Positions 7,748 through 14,609 of a stretch of 20,527 nt of DNA are shown one piece after another. The notes below the pieces were generated by a model that ran no database searches, was not told where the DNA came from, and was given only the letters and a program-made list of their open reading frames with translations. The DNA is from RGIG7300 sp045657645 (GTDB taxonomy: Bacteria > Bacillota > Clostridia > Oscillospirales > CAG-272): positions 1 to 20,527 of the forward strand of contig JAZOTL010000075.1 of the NCBI GenBank assembly GCA_045657645.1. The letters are read 5' to 3'. How positions within the stretch are numbered: the stretch's first letter is position 1; each line of letters starts with the position of its first letter. The position numbers were made by a program, and so were the translations under genes.

Positions 7748-8507
7748 TGCTTATCTCTCCTTTTTCATAAAATACTTTCTTCAGGTATAATGCGTGGGCA
7801 GGGGCGGTGCTTCCTGCGTTGCTCCTATCCTTTGATGCAATTATACTTTCAAGCTCCTCCGGGCTTTTTCTTGCGTAGCCCACGTCAACAAGGGTGCCTG
7901 CAATTATGCGCACCATATTGTACAGAAAACCGTCTGCACAAACGTTTATTTTAACAACTCCGTTTTCTCTTTTCACCTTGCAGTAATACACGGTGCGGCG
8001 GGTATCCTCTATTTTCGAACCGCTTGCCATAAAGGCTCTGAAATCGTGATGGCCCTCTATAAAGCTTGCGGCATACGCCATCCTTTCTTCATCCAATCTG
8101 CCCGGGCAAAACCAAGCTCTTTTGTAAAGAAAGGGATCGGGGGTATTGCCATCCTGTATTACGTACTCGTATTCCTTACCCAAGGCATCATAACGGGGAT
8201 GAAAATCCTCCGGAACCTCAACTGCGCTTTTGATCGATATATCATCGGGTAAAAAGGCAGCAGCTGCCTGGGGCAGGCGCTCTACGGGTATATTATTCAC
8301 ACCGTCATCCAATTGCGCGCTGCATATAAAGCTACGTGCGTGAACACCGCTATCGGTACGGCTGCAACCCGTTACGGGAACACGCTTACCGTACAAAGCC
8401 TCAAGAGCATCCTGGAGCCTTTGCTGTACCGAAAGGGCGTTTGGCTGAACCTGCCAGCCGCAATAGGCATCACCGATATATGAAATGTCAAGCTTTATTT
8501 TTTTCAT
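7731..8507 (-). CDS. truA: tRNA pseudouridine synthase A
   Basis: This 258-residue enzyme isomerises uridine to pseudouridine at positions 38-40 of the tRNA anticodon stem-loop. The catalytic motif GCSRTDSGVHA is present, with the nucleophilic Asp at residue 52. The N-terminal segment (LDISYIGDAYCGWQVQP) and the C-terminal FLYNMVRIIAGTLVDVG block are both standard TruA sequences, and the length is normal. The gene follows ecfT through an ATGA overlap at 8504-8507 and has no good Shine-Dalgarno sequence of its own, so it probably depends on translation of ecfT. The ecfA1-ecfA2-ecfT-truA order is widespread in Firmicutes, often next to ribosomal protein genes that are absent from this window. 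Confidence 0.95.
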   Translation of the reverse strand: MKKIKLDISYIGDAYCGWQVQPNALSVQQRLQDALEALYGKRVPVTGCSRTDSGVHARSFICSAQLDDGVNNIPVERLPQAAAAFLPDDISIKSAVEVPEDFHPRYDALGKEYEYVIQDGNTPDPFLYKRAWFCPGRLDEERMAYAASFIEGHHDFRAFMASGSKIEDTRRTVYYCKVKRENGVVKINVCADGFLYNMVRIIAGTLVDVGYARKSPEELESIIASKDRSNAGSTAPAHALYLKKVFYEKGEISNEAGK

Positions 8508-9307
8508 AAAAGATTAAGTCCTATTATACCTGCAGTAAAAATAATAAATACAAATAACACTAAAATATCAAAAGCCTTTATTTTGGGAACGTTCATACTG
8601 GTTCTTCCTTCTCCGCCCCGGTAACAGCGGCATTCCATTGCCGTTGCCAGCTCGTCTGCTCTCCTGAAAGCAGAGATAAACAGAGGGATCAGTATGGGAA
8701 CAAGGGCCTTTGCGCGTTTCACAAGAGAGCCTTCGGTAAAATTAGCTCCCCTTGCCTTCTGCGCGCTCATTATCTTATCGGTTTCCTCTACAAGGGTGGG
8801 GATAAAGCGCAGAGCTATGGTCATCATCATAGCAAACTCATGCACGGGAACCTTTATAAGCTTCAAGGGAGAAAAAAGTCTTTCTATTGCATCGGTAAGG
8901 CCAATAGGTGAGGTGGTATAGGAAAGCAGAAGTGAGCTTCCCGCCACAAGGCATATAAGCCTTAATATCATCTGCAACGCATAGAATATTCCCTCAAGGT
9001 ATATGTGTATAAATCTCCATTCAAAGAGCAATGTTTCGCCCTTTGTCCAGAATATATTCAGCGCCGCAGTAAAAGCCATTATAAATATTATGGCACGAAA
9101 GCCCCTGAAGACCATTTTAAAGGGTATTGTTGAAACAAAGATAAGCGCAAGGGTAAAAAGCAACATAAAGCCGTATGCGGCCCAGCTTTTTGCAAGAAAA
9201 ATTGTAATGATATACATTACCGTAATTATAAGCTTGATACGGGGATCACAACGGTGAAGGGGTGAATTGCCGGGAAAATACTGGCCTAAGGTAATATCTT
9301 TAAGCAT
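8504..9307 (-). CDS. ecfT: Energy-coupling factor transporter transmembrane protein EcfT
   Basis: This 267-residue polytopic membrane protein is the T component of ECF transporters. It links the two ATPases to exchangeable substrate-binding S subunits that import vitamins or metals. Several transmembrane segments are clear (for example about 25-60, 70-86, 105-130, 245-266). The coupling helices carry the signature Ala-Arg-Gly at 185-187 (SAQKARGANF) and a second motif, AMECRCYRGGEGRT (223-236), where Cys226 and Cys228 flank the invariant Arg instead of Ala and Gly. I recall this variant from other clostridial EcfT proteins. A GGGGGAGAG ribosome binding site precedes the ATG, which overlaps the end of ecfA2 by 8 nt. 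No S component is encoded here, so this is probably a shared group II module. Confidence 0.93.
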   Translation of the reverse strand: MLKDITLGQYFPGNSPLHRCDPRIKLIITVMYIITIFLAKSWAAYGFMLLFTLALIFVSTIPFKMVFRGFRAIIFIMAFTAALNIFWTKGETLLFEWRFIHIYLEGIFYALQMILRLICLVAGSSLLLSYTTSPIGLTDAIERLFSPLKLIKVPVHEFAMMMTIALRFIPTLVEETDKIMSAQKARGANFTEGSLVKRAKALVPILIPLFISAFRRADELATAMECRCYRGGEGRTSMNVPKIKAFDILVLFVFIIFTAGIIGLNLL

Positions 9308-10166
9308 GGCTCTCCCCCTTTCCCATAAGCGAAAGAATTGCTTTTTGCGCTCCTTCTACAGTATATATATTTTGGGGCAGCTCCACTCCCATTTTTATGA
9401 GCTTTCGTACAAGAGAGGATATCTGTGGAATATCAAGCCCTGCCTCAATAAGCTCATCAGAGTGGGAGAATATCTCCTCACAGCTTCCGGTACGAAGGAC
9501 ACCTCCGCCCTTCATAACCACAACGTTATCACAGTAACGGGCAATATCCTCCATACTGTGGCTTACGATTATTACGGTTGCCCCTGTGTTTTTTTGATAT
9601 TCGCTGATACCGCCGAATATCTCCTCGCGCCCCTTGGGGTCAAGTCCTGCGGCAGGCTCATCAAGCACAAGCACCTCAGGGGTCATTGCCATAATGCCTG
9701 CTATAGCCACACGTCTTTGCTGACCGCCCGAAAGTTCAAAGGGGGATTTATCCAAAATTTCGGGGGCAATACCGCAAAAGCGCGCCGCCTCTTCTACTCT
9801 TTTTTCTATTTCCTTTTGCGAAAGCCCCATATTTTTAGGCCCGTAAGCAATATCCGCCCGTACACTTTCCTCAAAGAGCTGGTATTCGGGGTATTGGAAC
9901 ACAAGCCCAACCTTAAAGCGTACACGGGATATCTTCTTTGGCTCGGCCCATATATTTTTACCGTCAAGCAATATCTCTCCCTTTTCCGGCTTTAAAAGTC
10001 CGTTTAAAAGCTGTACCAGGGTGGATTTACCTGAGCCTGTATGACCTATTATACCCGTAACGCTGTTTTCGGGTATAGAAAGGGTCACGTTATTCAATGC
10101 TGTTTTTTCAAAGGGCGTATCCTCGCTGTAAACGTAGGAAACATCCCGAAGCTCGATTTTAGCCAT
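9300..10166 (-). CDS. ecfA2: Energy-coupling factor transporter ATPase EcfA2
   Basis: This 288-residue ABC ATPase is one of the two nucleotide-binding subunits powering ECF importers at the cytoplasmic face of the membrane. Motifs in order are Walker A GHTGSGKST (41-49), Q-loop Gln91 in VFQYPEYQLFE, signature LSGGQ (145-149), and Walker B VLVLDEP with Asp169 and catalytic Glu170, then the D-loop AGLDPKGR and the switch His in IIVSHSMEDIA. The sequence around QYPEYQLFEESV is typical of EcfA2 rather than EcfA1. The gene begins 15 nt after ecfA1 and its stop overlaps ecfT by 8 nt. Its own ribosome binding site is weak (A-rich), consistent with coupling to ecfA1. Confidence 0.95.
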   Translation of the reverse strand: MAKIELRDVSYVYSEDTPFEKTALNNVTLSIPENSVTGIIGHTGSGKSTLVQLLNGLLKPEKGEILLDGKNIWAEPKKISRVRFKVGLVFQYPEYQLFEESVRADIAYGPKNMGLSQKEIEKRVEEAARFCGIAPEILDKSPFELSGGQQRRVAIAGIMAMTPEVLVLDEPAAGLDPKGREEIFGGISEYQKNTGATVIIVSHSMEDIARYCDNVVVMKGGGVLRTGSCEEIFSHSDELIEAGLDIPQISSLVRKLIKMGVELPQNIYTVEGAQKAILSLMGKGESHA

Positions 10167-10181
10167 CTATCTTTTCTTTCG

Positions 10182-11042
10182 TTATTTTTTCAGTAATGAG
10201 TAAAGGAGCTCTACCCCTTCCTCCTCTGTTATTACATTTTGCGCAAGGTCTGCACCATTTTCGCAAAGCAGAGCAAAAAGCTCTGTTACCTGGGGAACGC
10301 TTAAACCCATTTCCTTAAGCTCTTTCGCCCGCCCAAACACCTCTTTGGGAGTACCGCTGCAGGCTATGCGCCCCTTATCTATTACCACTATACGGTCTGC
10401 GCTTACCGCTTCCTCCATATTGTGTGTTATACAAATAAGGGTGATTCCCTTTTCGCGGTGGAGTTTTTCCACCGTATCCATTACCTCGCGCCTGCCCCTT
10501 GGGTCAAGCATTTCGGTGGATTCATCAAGAATTATGCATTGGGGCTCCATTGCAATTACTCCTGCAATAGCCACCCTCTGCTTTTGTCCGCCTGAGAGCT
10601 GATGGGGACTGTGACGGGCAAACTCGGTCATACCAACCGTTTCAAGTGCGTGATCAACCCGCCGCCTTATCTCCAAGCTTTCCACACCAAGATTTTCGGG
10701 GCCAAATGCAACGTCCTCTTCAACAATCGTTGCCACAAGCTGATTATCGGGATTTTGAAACACCATTCCCACCTTTTTGCGAAGAGAAATGACCTCATCC
10801 TCGCTCATATCGGGGCTAACCTTTACCCCGTCTATCATAATACTGCCACAGGTTGGCATAAGTATCATATTTATCAGCTTTGCAAGTGTGGATTTGCCCG
10901 AGCCGTTACGCCCAAGTATACACACAAATTCGCCCTTTTTTATATCAAGGTCTATATTGTAAAGGGCAGGTATACGCTCCCCTTCATTCTCTCCCTCGTA
11001 GGAAAAGGAGAGATCTTTAATTTCAATAAAAGGTTTTGACAT
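10182..11042 (-). CDS. ecfA1: Energy-coupling factor transporter ATPase EcfA1
   Basis: This 286-residue ABC ATPase is the EcfA1 partner of the ECF transporter heterodimer. It has Walker A GRNGSGKST (44-52), Q-loop Gln96 within VFQNPDNQLVATIVEEDVAF (an EcfA1 hallmark), LSGGQ (149-153), Walker B IILDEST with Asp173 and catalytic Glu174, the MLDPRGR D-loop and a switch His in ICITHNMEEA. It is the first gene of the ecfA1-ecfA2-ecfT-truA block. There is no recognisable Shine-Dalgarno sequence before the ATG; the leader just upstream is A/T-rich. A 109-nt non-coding gap separates it from the upstream methyltransferase gene, so a promoter or RNA element could lie there. Confidence 0.95.
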   Translation of the reverse strand: MSKPFIEIKDLSFSYEGENEGERIPALYNIDLDIKKGEFVCILGRNGSGKSTLAKLINMILMPTCGSIMIDGVKVSPDMSEDEVISLRKKVGMVFQNPDNQLVATIVEEDVAFGPENLGVESLEIRRRVDHALETVGMTEFARHSPHQLSGGQKQRVAIAGVIAMEPQCIILDESTEMLDPRGRREVMDTVEKLHREKGITLICITHNMEEAVSADRIVVIDKGRIACSGTPKEVFGRAKELKEMGLSVPQVTELFALLCENGADLAQNVITEEEGVELLYSLLKK

Positions 11043-11151
11043 TAAATTTTTTACCGTTTCTTTTTTAATATATGGGAATTTTCTTTATCTCGGGCGCTGT
11101 GTTTGCAGTGGGGTAATTCCCGATTATCGCTACGGGCCGGTGCCCGCTTTT
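11043..11151 (-). other. Only sizeable gap in the minus-strand run; inverted repeats, possible leader of ecfA1
   Basis: This 109-nt gap lies between the methyltransferase stop and the ecfA1 start. It holds a perfect 7-bp inverted repeat, GGGAATT at 11074-11080 and AATTCCC at 11115-11121, with further GC-rich segments (CGGGC/GCCCG, TCGGG/CCCGA) that could form alternative pairings. The 40 nt next to ecfA1 are A/T-rich. I found no convincing -35/-10 pair on the minus strand: TATATT near 11068 has no matching -35. I also see no minus-strand terminator, because no T-run follows the hairpins in that direction. It may be a transcribed leader or a weak promoter region. Confidence 0.35.
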
Positions 11152-11153
11152 TT
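11133..11153 (+). terminator. Terminator-like hairpin read on the plus strand (antisense to its neighbours)
   Basis: A 5-bp GC stem CGGGC (11133-11137) and GCCCG (11142-11146) with a four-base loop CGGT is followed by one C and six T (11148-11153). Read rightward this has the form of a short Rho-independent terminator. Both neighbouring genes run leftward, so it would stop only antisense transcription entering the end of the methyltransferase gene. The stem is short and it may be fortuitous. Confidence 0.4.
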
Positions 11154-12030
11154 ACTGCTGAAAATTCCCCGTCCAGCGGCTTGCCGCACCGCAGGGCAGG
11201 CACTGGCCTGTTTGGGTTACTTTTAATCCAAGCTCGTCTGATTCAACCTTGCCGCCGTGCTTTTCGGTAATGGCAAGAGAAAGTACGTATCCCATAGCAG
11301 AAGGCGCAAGACCTGTTGTATAGGAGTTGAGCAGGAAAAACAGAGCGTCATCTGAAAGAAGCTGCGCGGTAAGCTTTACAAGCTCGTCTATATTCTCTTC
11401 CAGCTTCCATACCTCGCCACCAGGCCCTCTGCCGTAGCTGGGAGGGTCCATTATAATACCGTCGTAGCGGTTGCCGCGGCGTATTTCACGCTCAACAAAC
11501 TTTTTGCAGTCATCAACGATATATCTTATGGGGTGGTCTGCAAGTCCGCAAAGGGCGGCGTTTTCCTTTGCCTGCGCAACCATACCCTTTGAAGCATCCA
11601 CGTGTACAACAGAGGCTCCCGCCTTTGCTGCAGCTACCGTTGCTCCACCGGTATAAGCAAACAGATTAAGCACCTTTACCGGTCTGCCTGCTTTTTTTAT
11701 GAGGGAGGAAAACCACTCCCAGTTTGCCGCCTGTTCAGGGAAAAGGCCGGTATGCTTAAATCCTGTGGGCTTGATTATAAAATTAAGACCCAATTCCTTG
11801 TAGCCTATCTTCCATTGCTGGGGCAATCTGTTTTCGTTCCAAGCGCCACCGCCCTTGTTGGAACGGCGGTAGGAAGCATCAGGCTTTTTCCACATAGGAT
11901 GCTTCTTTTGATTTTTCCATATTGCCTGGGGGTCGGGGCGTACAAGTACGTATTTTCCCCAACGCTCAAGTCTTTCACCATCCGAGGTGTCAAGCAGTTC
12001 GTAATCCTGCCAATTCTTTGAATACCACAT
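11152..12030 (-). CDS. Class I SAM-dependent methyltransferase (RlmI-like fold, no PUA domain)
   Basis: The protein has 292 residues with a Rossmann-fold methyltransferase domain. Motif I is VLNLFAYTGGAT (120-131), which binds S-adenosylmethionine; an acidic Asp145 follows in VVHVDAS; and motif IV is MDPPSYG (194-200). The C-terminus LPCGAASRW (278-286) recurs in this subfamily. The closest characterised group I can name is the RlmI-type rRNA cytosine-C5 methyltransferases. This protein lacks their N-terminal PUA RNA-binding domain and is about 100 residues shorter; an N-terminal segment (1-85) takes its place. An rRNA substrate is plausible but not shown. It begins 18 nt after ruvB with an AAGGAT ribosome binding site and is probably the last gene of the ruv transcript before the 109-nt gap. 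Confidence 0.8.
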   Translation of the reverse strand: MWYSKNWQDYELLDTSDGERLERWGKYVLVRPDPQAIWKNQKKHPMWKKPDASYRRSNKGGGAWNENRLPQQWKIGYKELGLNFIIKPTGFKHTGLFPEQAANWEWFSSLIKKAGRPVKVLNLFAYTGGATVAAAKAGASVVHVDASKGMVAQAKENAALCGLADHPIRYIVDDCKKFVEREIRRGNRYDGIIMDPPSYGRGPGGEVWKLEENIDELVKLTAQLLSDDALFFLLNSYTTGLAPSAMGYVLSLAITEKHGGKVESDELGLKVTQTGQCLPCGAASRWTGNFQQ

Positions 12031-12048
12031 ATCCTTTTATCCTTACTT

Positions 12049-13107
12049 TTACTCAAAAATTCCTATCTGCCCGCCACCGTCGCATTTACCAAAGGGCAGT
12101 CCCAAGTGGTCGTAGGCAAGCTTTGTTGCCATTCTTCCCCTGGGAGTTCTTGAAAGAAAGCCTAACTGCATAAGATAGGGCTCGTATACGTCTTCTATGG
12201 TAACGGCTTCCTCACCTACGGTTGCCGCAAGGGTATCAAGACCCACGGGGCCACCGTTATATATCTTGATTATAGTTTCAAGCATTCTGCGGTCTATATT
12301 ATCAAGGCCAAGCTCATCAATTTCCAATCTGTCAAGAGCAAAGGCCGCGCTCTTCATATCTATTCGATCGTGCCCCATAACCTGACTGAAATCACGCACA
12401 CGCTTAAGCAAGCGGTTTGCTATACGGGGAGTTCCTCTTGAACGGGAAGCTATCTCCCGGGCACCCGTTTCGTCAATAGCTATATTGAGTATGCCTGCGC
12501 TTCGTGTAACGATACTCGCAAGCTCCTCGTTTGAATAAAGCTCCAGCTTTAAAAGTATTCCAAAACGGTCGCGCAGGGGGGCTGAAAGCTGACCTGCACG
12601 GGTGGTGGCACCCACAAGGGTGAATTTTGGAAGCTGCATATGAAGACTGCGGGCGGAAGGTCCCTTACCAACGATAAGGTCAAGGGCGTAATCCTCCATT
12701 GCAGGATAAAGTATCTCCTCAACAGAACGGTTAAGGCGATGAATTTCGTCTATAAAAAGTATATCGTTTTCACCAAGATTGGTAAGAAGCGCCGCAAGGT
12801 CCCCCGCCTTTTCTATGGCAGGACCCGAGGTAACTCTTACGTTTACGTTAAGCTCGTTTGCCATAATGCAGGCAAGGGTGGTTTTACCAAGACCGGGAGG
12901 GCCGTAGAGCAAAACGTGGTCAAGGGTATCTCCGCGCAGCTTTGCCGCGTCTATATACACCTTCAAATTATCCTTTGCCTTTGCCTGACCCACGTATTCA
13001 TCAAGGGTCTGGGGACGAAGGCTTATCTCGCTTTCGCTGTCCTCCTGGCGTGCCTCAGAGGAAACTATTCGGCTTTCAAAGTCAAAATCCTTGTTTTCTT
13101 CTATCAT
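12049..13107 (-). CDS. ruvB: Holliday junction branch migration DNA helicase RuvB
   Basis: This 352-residue AAA+ motor assembles as hexamers on RuvA-bound Holliday junctions and pumps DNA for branch migration. Motifs are Walker A GPPGLGKTT (69-77), Walker B ILFIDEIHR (116-124), sensor 1 GATTRAG (166-172) and the arginine-finger segment APLRDRFG (176-183). The C-terminal winged helix carries FLSRTPRGRMAT. The N-terminus has about 20 residues more than minimal RuvB, with an acidic stretch (EARQEDSESE). Its ribosome binding site is weak, but it starts 9 nt after ruvA, so translation is probably coupled. Length and motifs are otherwise standard. Confidence 0.98.
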   Translation of the reverse strand: MIEENKDFDFESRIVSSEARQEDSESEISLRPQTLDEYVGQAKAKDNLKVYIDAAKLRGDTLDHVLLYGPPGLGKTTLACIMANELNVNVRVTSGPAIEKAGDLAALLTNLGENDILFIDEIHRLNRSVEEILYPAMEDYALDLIVGKGPSARSLHMQLPKFTLVGATTRAGQLSAPLRDRFGILLKLELYSNEELASIVTRSAGILNIAIDETGAREIASRSRGTPRIANRLLKRVRDFSQVMGHDRIDMKSAAFALDRLEIDELGLDNIDRRMLETIIKIYNGGPVGLDTLAATVGEEAVTIEDVYEPYLMQLGFLSRTPRGRMATKLAYDHLGLPFGKCDGGGQIGIFE

Positions 13108-13116
13108 ATCGCTTCT

Positions 13117-13725
13117 TTAATTCCTCACAAGTTTTTTAAGTGCGGCACGGATTATATCTTCAAGCTCCATTGCCGAAAGGTCTATGCCGCCAAGGGCCGC
13201 TTCTGCTTCTCTTCTCGTATAACCAAGAACAAGCAAGGTATCAATGGCATCTGCCCGTTTGCTTGTACCTTCCTGAGTATCAACAGTTAAAATTGCCTCT
13301 TCATCGCCAACAGCAATACCCTTTGCTATCTTATCCTTAAGTTCAAGAATAACTCGCTGTGCAGTTTTAGAGCCAATGCCCTGCGCCTTTGAAATAGCCT
13401 TTGCATCCCCCTGTGCTACAGCCATAGCAAACTTCTGGGGTGTCATAAGGGAAAGTATTGAAACTGCGGATTTTGCGCCAACTCCCGAAACCGAGATAAG
13501 CATCTTAAAGATATCTAGCTCCTCGTTATCCCAAAATCCGTAAAGGTCTACTGCGTCCTCCAAAACCTTCATAAAGGTGAAAAGCCTTACCTTTTCTCCT
13601 ATTCTGCCTGCAAGCTTACCGAGAGTGTTACCTGTTATATAAAGCTTGTATCCTACACCTCCGCAGTCTATTACCGCATAGGTCATATCCACAACTGCAA
13701 GCTCACCTGAAATATGGTATATCAT
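13117..13725 (-). CDS. ruvA: Holliday junction branch migration complex subunit RuvA
   Basis: This 202-residue protein binds four-way junctions as a tetramer and loads RuvB. The N-terminal OB-fold (1-62) contains DCGGVGYKLYI. Two helix-hairpin-helix motifs follow, at SVSGVGAKSAVSIL (78-91) and AQGIGSKTAQRVI (114-126). A flexible linker leads to the RuvB-contacting domain III (about 157-202, DAIDTLLVLGYTRREAEAAL). The ruvC stop codon is embedded in this gene's Shine-Dalgarno sequence (TGAGGAT), with a 9-nt gap, so the three ruv genes form a tight ruvCAB unit. Confidence 0.97.
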   Translation of the reverse strand: MIYHISGELAVVDMTYAVIDCGGVGYKLYITGNTLGKLAGRIGEKVRLFTFMKVLEDAVDLYGFWDNEELDIFKMLISVSGVGAKSAVSILSLMTPQKFAMAVAQGDAKAISKAQGIGSKTAQRVILELKDKIAKGIAVGDEEAILTVDTQEGTSKRADAIDTLLVLGYTRREAEAALGGIDLSAMELEDIIRAALKKLVRN

Positions 13726-13734
13726 TGGTTATCC

Positions 13735-14235
13735 TCAATTCTGATTGAAATAATTTTTAAGTCTGCTGCCACCCGTGTGGGCGTGGCATATGGTCAACGC
13801 CAAGGCATCTGCAGTATCGTCAGGCTTTGGTATACTGCGCAACCCAAGAATAGTGGTTGTCATTATCTGCACCTGCTTTTTTTCTGCCCTGCCGTAGCCT
13901 ACCACCGCCTGCTTTACCTGCAGTGGCGTATACTCGGATATCTTAACACCGTTATTATGGGCGGCAAGGAGAATGACCCCTCTTGCCTGGGCCACAAGTA
14001 TGGCGGTTTTTTGATTGTTGTTAAAAAACAGCTCCTCTATTGCCATTTCATCGGGAGAATATTTTTTTATAAGTGTATTCATATCCTCGTAGATGGTTTT
14101 TAAACGGCTTTCGGGTGAGGTATGGGCAGGGGTGGTTATGGCCCCGTACTCAAGGGTCTGAAATCTGTTATTTTCATATTTCACCACTCCGTAGCCTACT
14201 ATGGCTATACCGGGGTCGATACCCAAAATAATCAT
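13735..14235 (-). CDS. ruvC: Crossover junction endodeoxyribonuclease RuvC
   Basis: This 166-residue RNase H-fold nuclease resolves Holliday junctions. The metal-binding residues are all present: Asp7 in GIDPG, Glu67 in AIEELFF, and Asp140 and Asp143 in DDTADALA. The segment VAQARGVILLAA is a family hallmark. A GCGAGGAAC ribosome binding site precedes the ATG, and a good sigma-A-type promoter lies about 50 nt upstream, making this the probable first gene of the leftward transcript. Length is normal. Confidence 0.97.
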   Translation of the reverse strand: MIILGIDPGIAIVGYGVVKYENNRFQTLEYGAITTPAHTSPESRLKTIYEDMNTLIKKYSPDEMAIEELFFNNNQKTAILVAQARGVILLAAHNNGVKISEYTPLQVKQAVVGYGRAEKKQVQIMTTTILGLRSIPKPDDTADALALTICHAHTGGSRLKNYFNQN

Positions 14236-14286
14236 AAGTTCCTCGCTTTACTCGCCGTGGGCATAGTTATACATTCTATACATTAC

Positions 14287-14315
14287 ATTATAGCATAATA
14301 TAACTTTCAAGTAAA
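14287..14315 (-). promoter_or_regulatory. Predicted sigma-A-type promoter for ruvCAB
   Basis: On the minus strand a consensus -10 TATAAT (14292-14287) is preceded by a -35-like TTTACT (14315-14310) with an optimal 17-nt spacer. Transcription would start near 14280, giving a leader of about 45 nt before ruvC. No operator such as a LexA box is evident to me in this stretch. Confidence 0.7.
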
Positions 14316-14357
14316 GCGTATGGGGCAGAAAAAAGATATATTTTTTGTAAATTTATC

Positions 14358-14386
14358 TTTATTATTTAATAATTATGTGTTACAAT
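14358..14386 (+). promoter_or_regulatory. Predicted promoter for the DUF951-yfhO unit
   Basis: On the plus strand, TACAAT at 14381-14386 makes a fair -10 element, with TTTATT at 14358-14363 as a weak -35 and a 17-nt spacer. The surrounding DNA is strongly A/T-rich. The predicted start near 14393 leaves about 30 nt of leader. It stands back-to-back with the ruvC promoter, roughly 45 bp apart. Confidence 0.5.
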
Positions 14387-14423
14387 ACATTGGAATAAGT
14401 TTCGGAGTAACTAAAGAAAAATT

Positions 14424-14609
14424 ATGGAAATAATAAAAATAGAGCCGGGAGATACCCTGGTGCTTAAAAAAAAGCACCCCTGCGGTTCCTACCGTATGAA
14501 GGTAGTACGCACAGGCTCGGATATAAGAATGATATGCTCTACCTGCGGCAGAGATATAACCCTGCCCAGAGAAAAGCTGGAAAAAAACATCAAGGCGGTA
14601 GAAAAATGA
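14424..14609 (+). CDS. DUF951 family small protein
   Basis: This 61-residue protein matches the DUF951 family. It contains HPCGSYRMKVVRTGSDI (18-34) followed by MICSTCGRDITLPREKLEK, with Cys20, Cys38 and Cys41 as possible zinc ligands. The family is widespread in Firmicutes and its function is undefined; a compact nucleic-acid-binding zinc ribbon is a reasonable guess but not shown. The ribosome binding site is weak (GGAG lies some 16 nt upstream). Its stop codon overlaps the yfhO start as ATGA (14606-14609), so the two are translationally coupled. Confidence 0.85.
   Translation: MEIIKIEPGDTLVLKKKHPCGSYRMKVVRTGSDIRMICSTCGRDITLPREKLEKNIKAVEK

Noticed and set aside
9267..9995. 242-codon open frame on the plus strand opposite ecfA2
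   Set aside because: It is antisense to a clearly conserved ABC ATPase, has no family motifs and no ribosome binding site; the openness follows from the codon use of the real gene.
11072..11116. 14-codon plus-strand frame (MGIFFISGAVFAVG) followed by the terminator-like hairpin
   Set aside because: No ribosome binding site and no convincing promoter; too short to separate from chance.
12640..13290. 216-codon open frame on the plus strand opposite ruvB and ruvA
   Set aside because: It crosses two well-conserved genes antisense and encodes no recognisable domain.
14328..14347. A6/T6 inverted repeat (AAAAAAGATATATTTTTT) as a terminator
   Set aside because: The A/T-only stem is too weak and it lies between two divergent promoters, where no transcript needs to end.
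14534..14605. Longer N-terminus for the YfhO protein starting at 14534
   Set aside because: The extra residues (RQRYNPAQRKAGKKHQGG) come from DUF951 codons read in another frame; the ATGA junction and ribosome binding site point to 14606.
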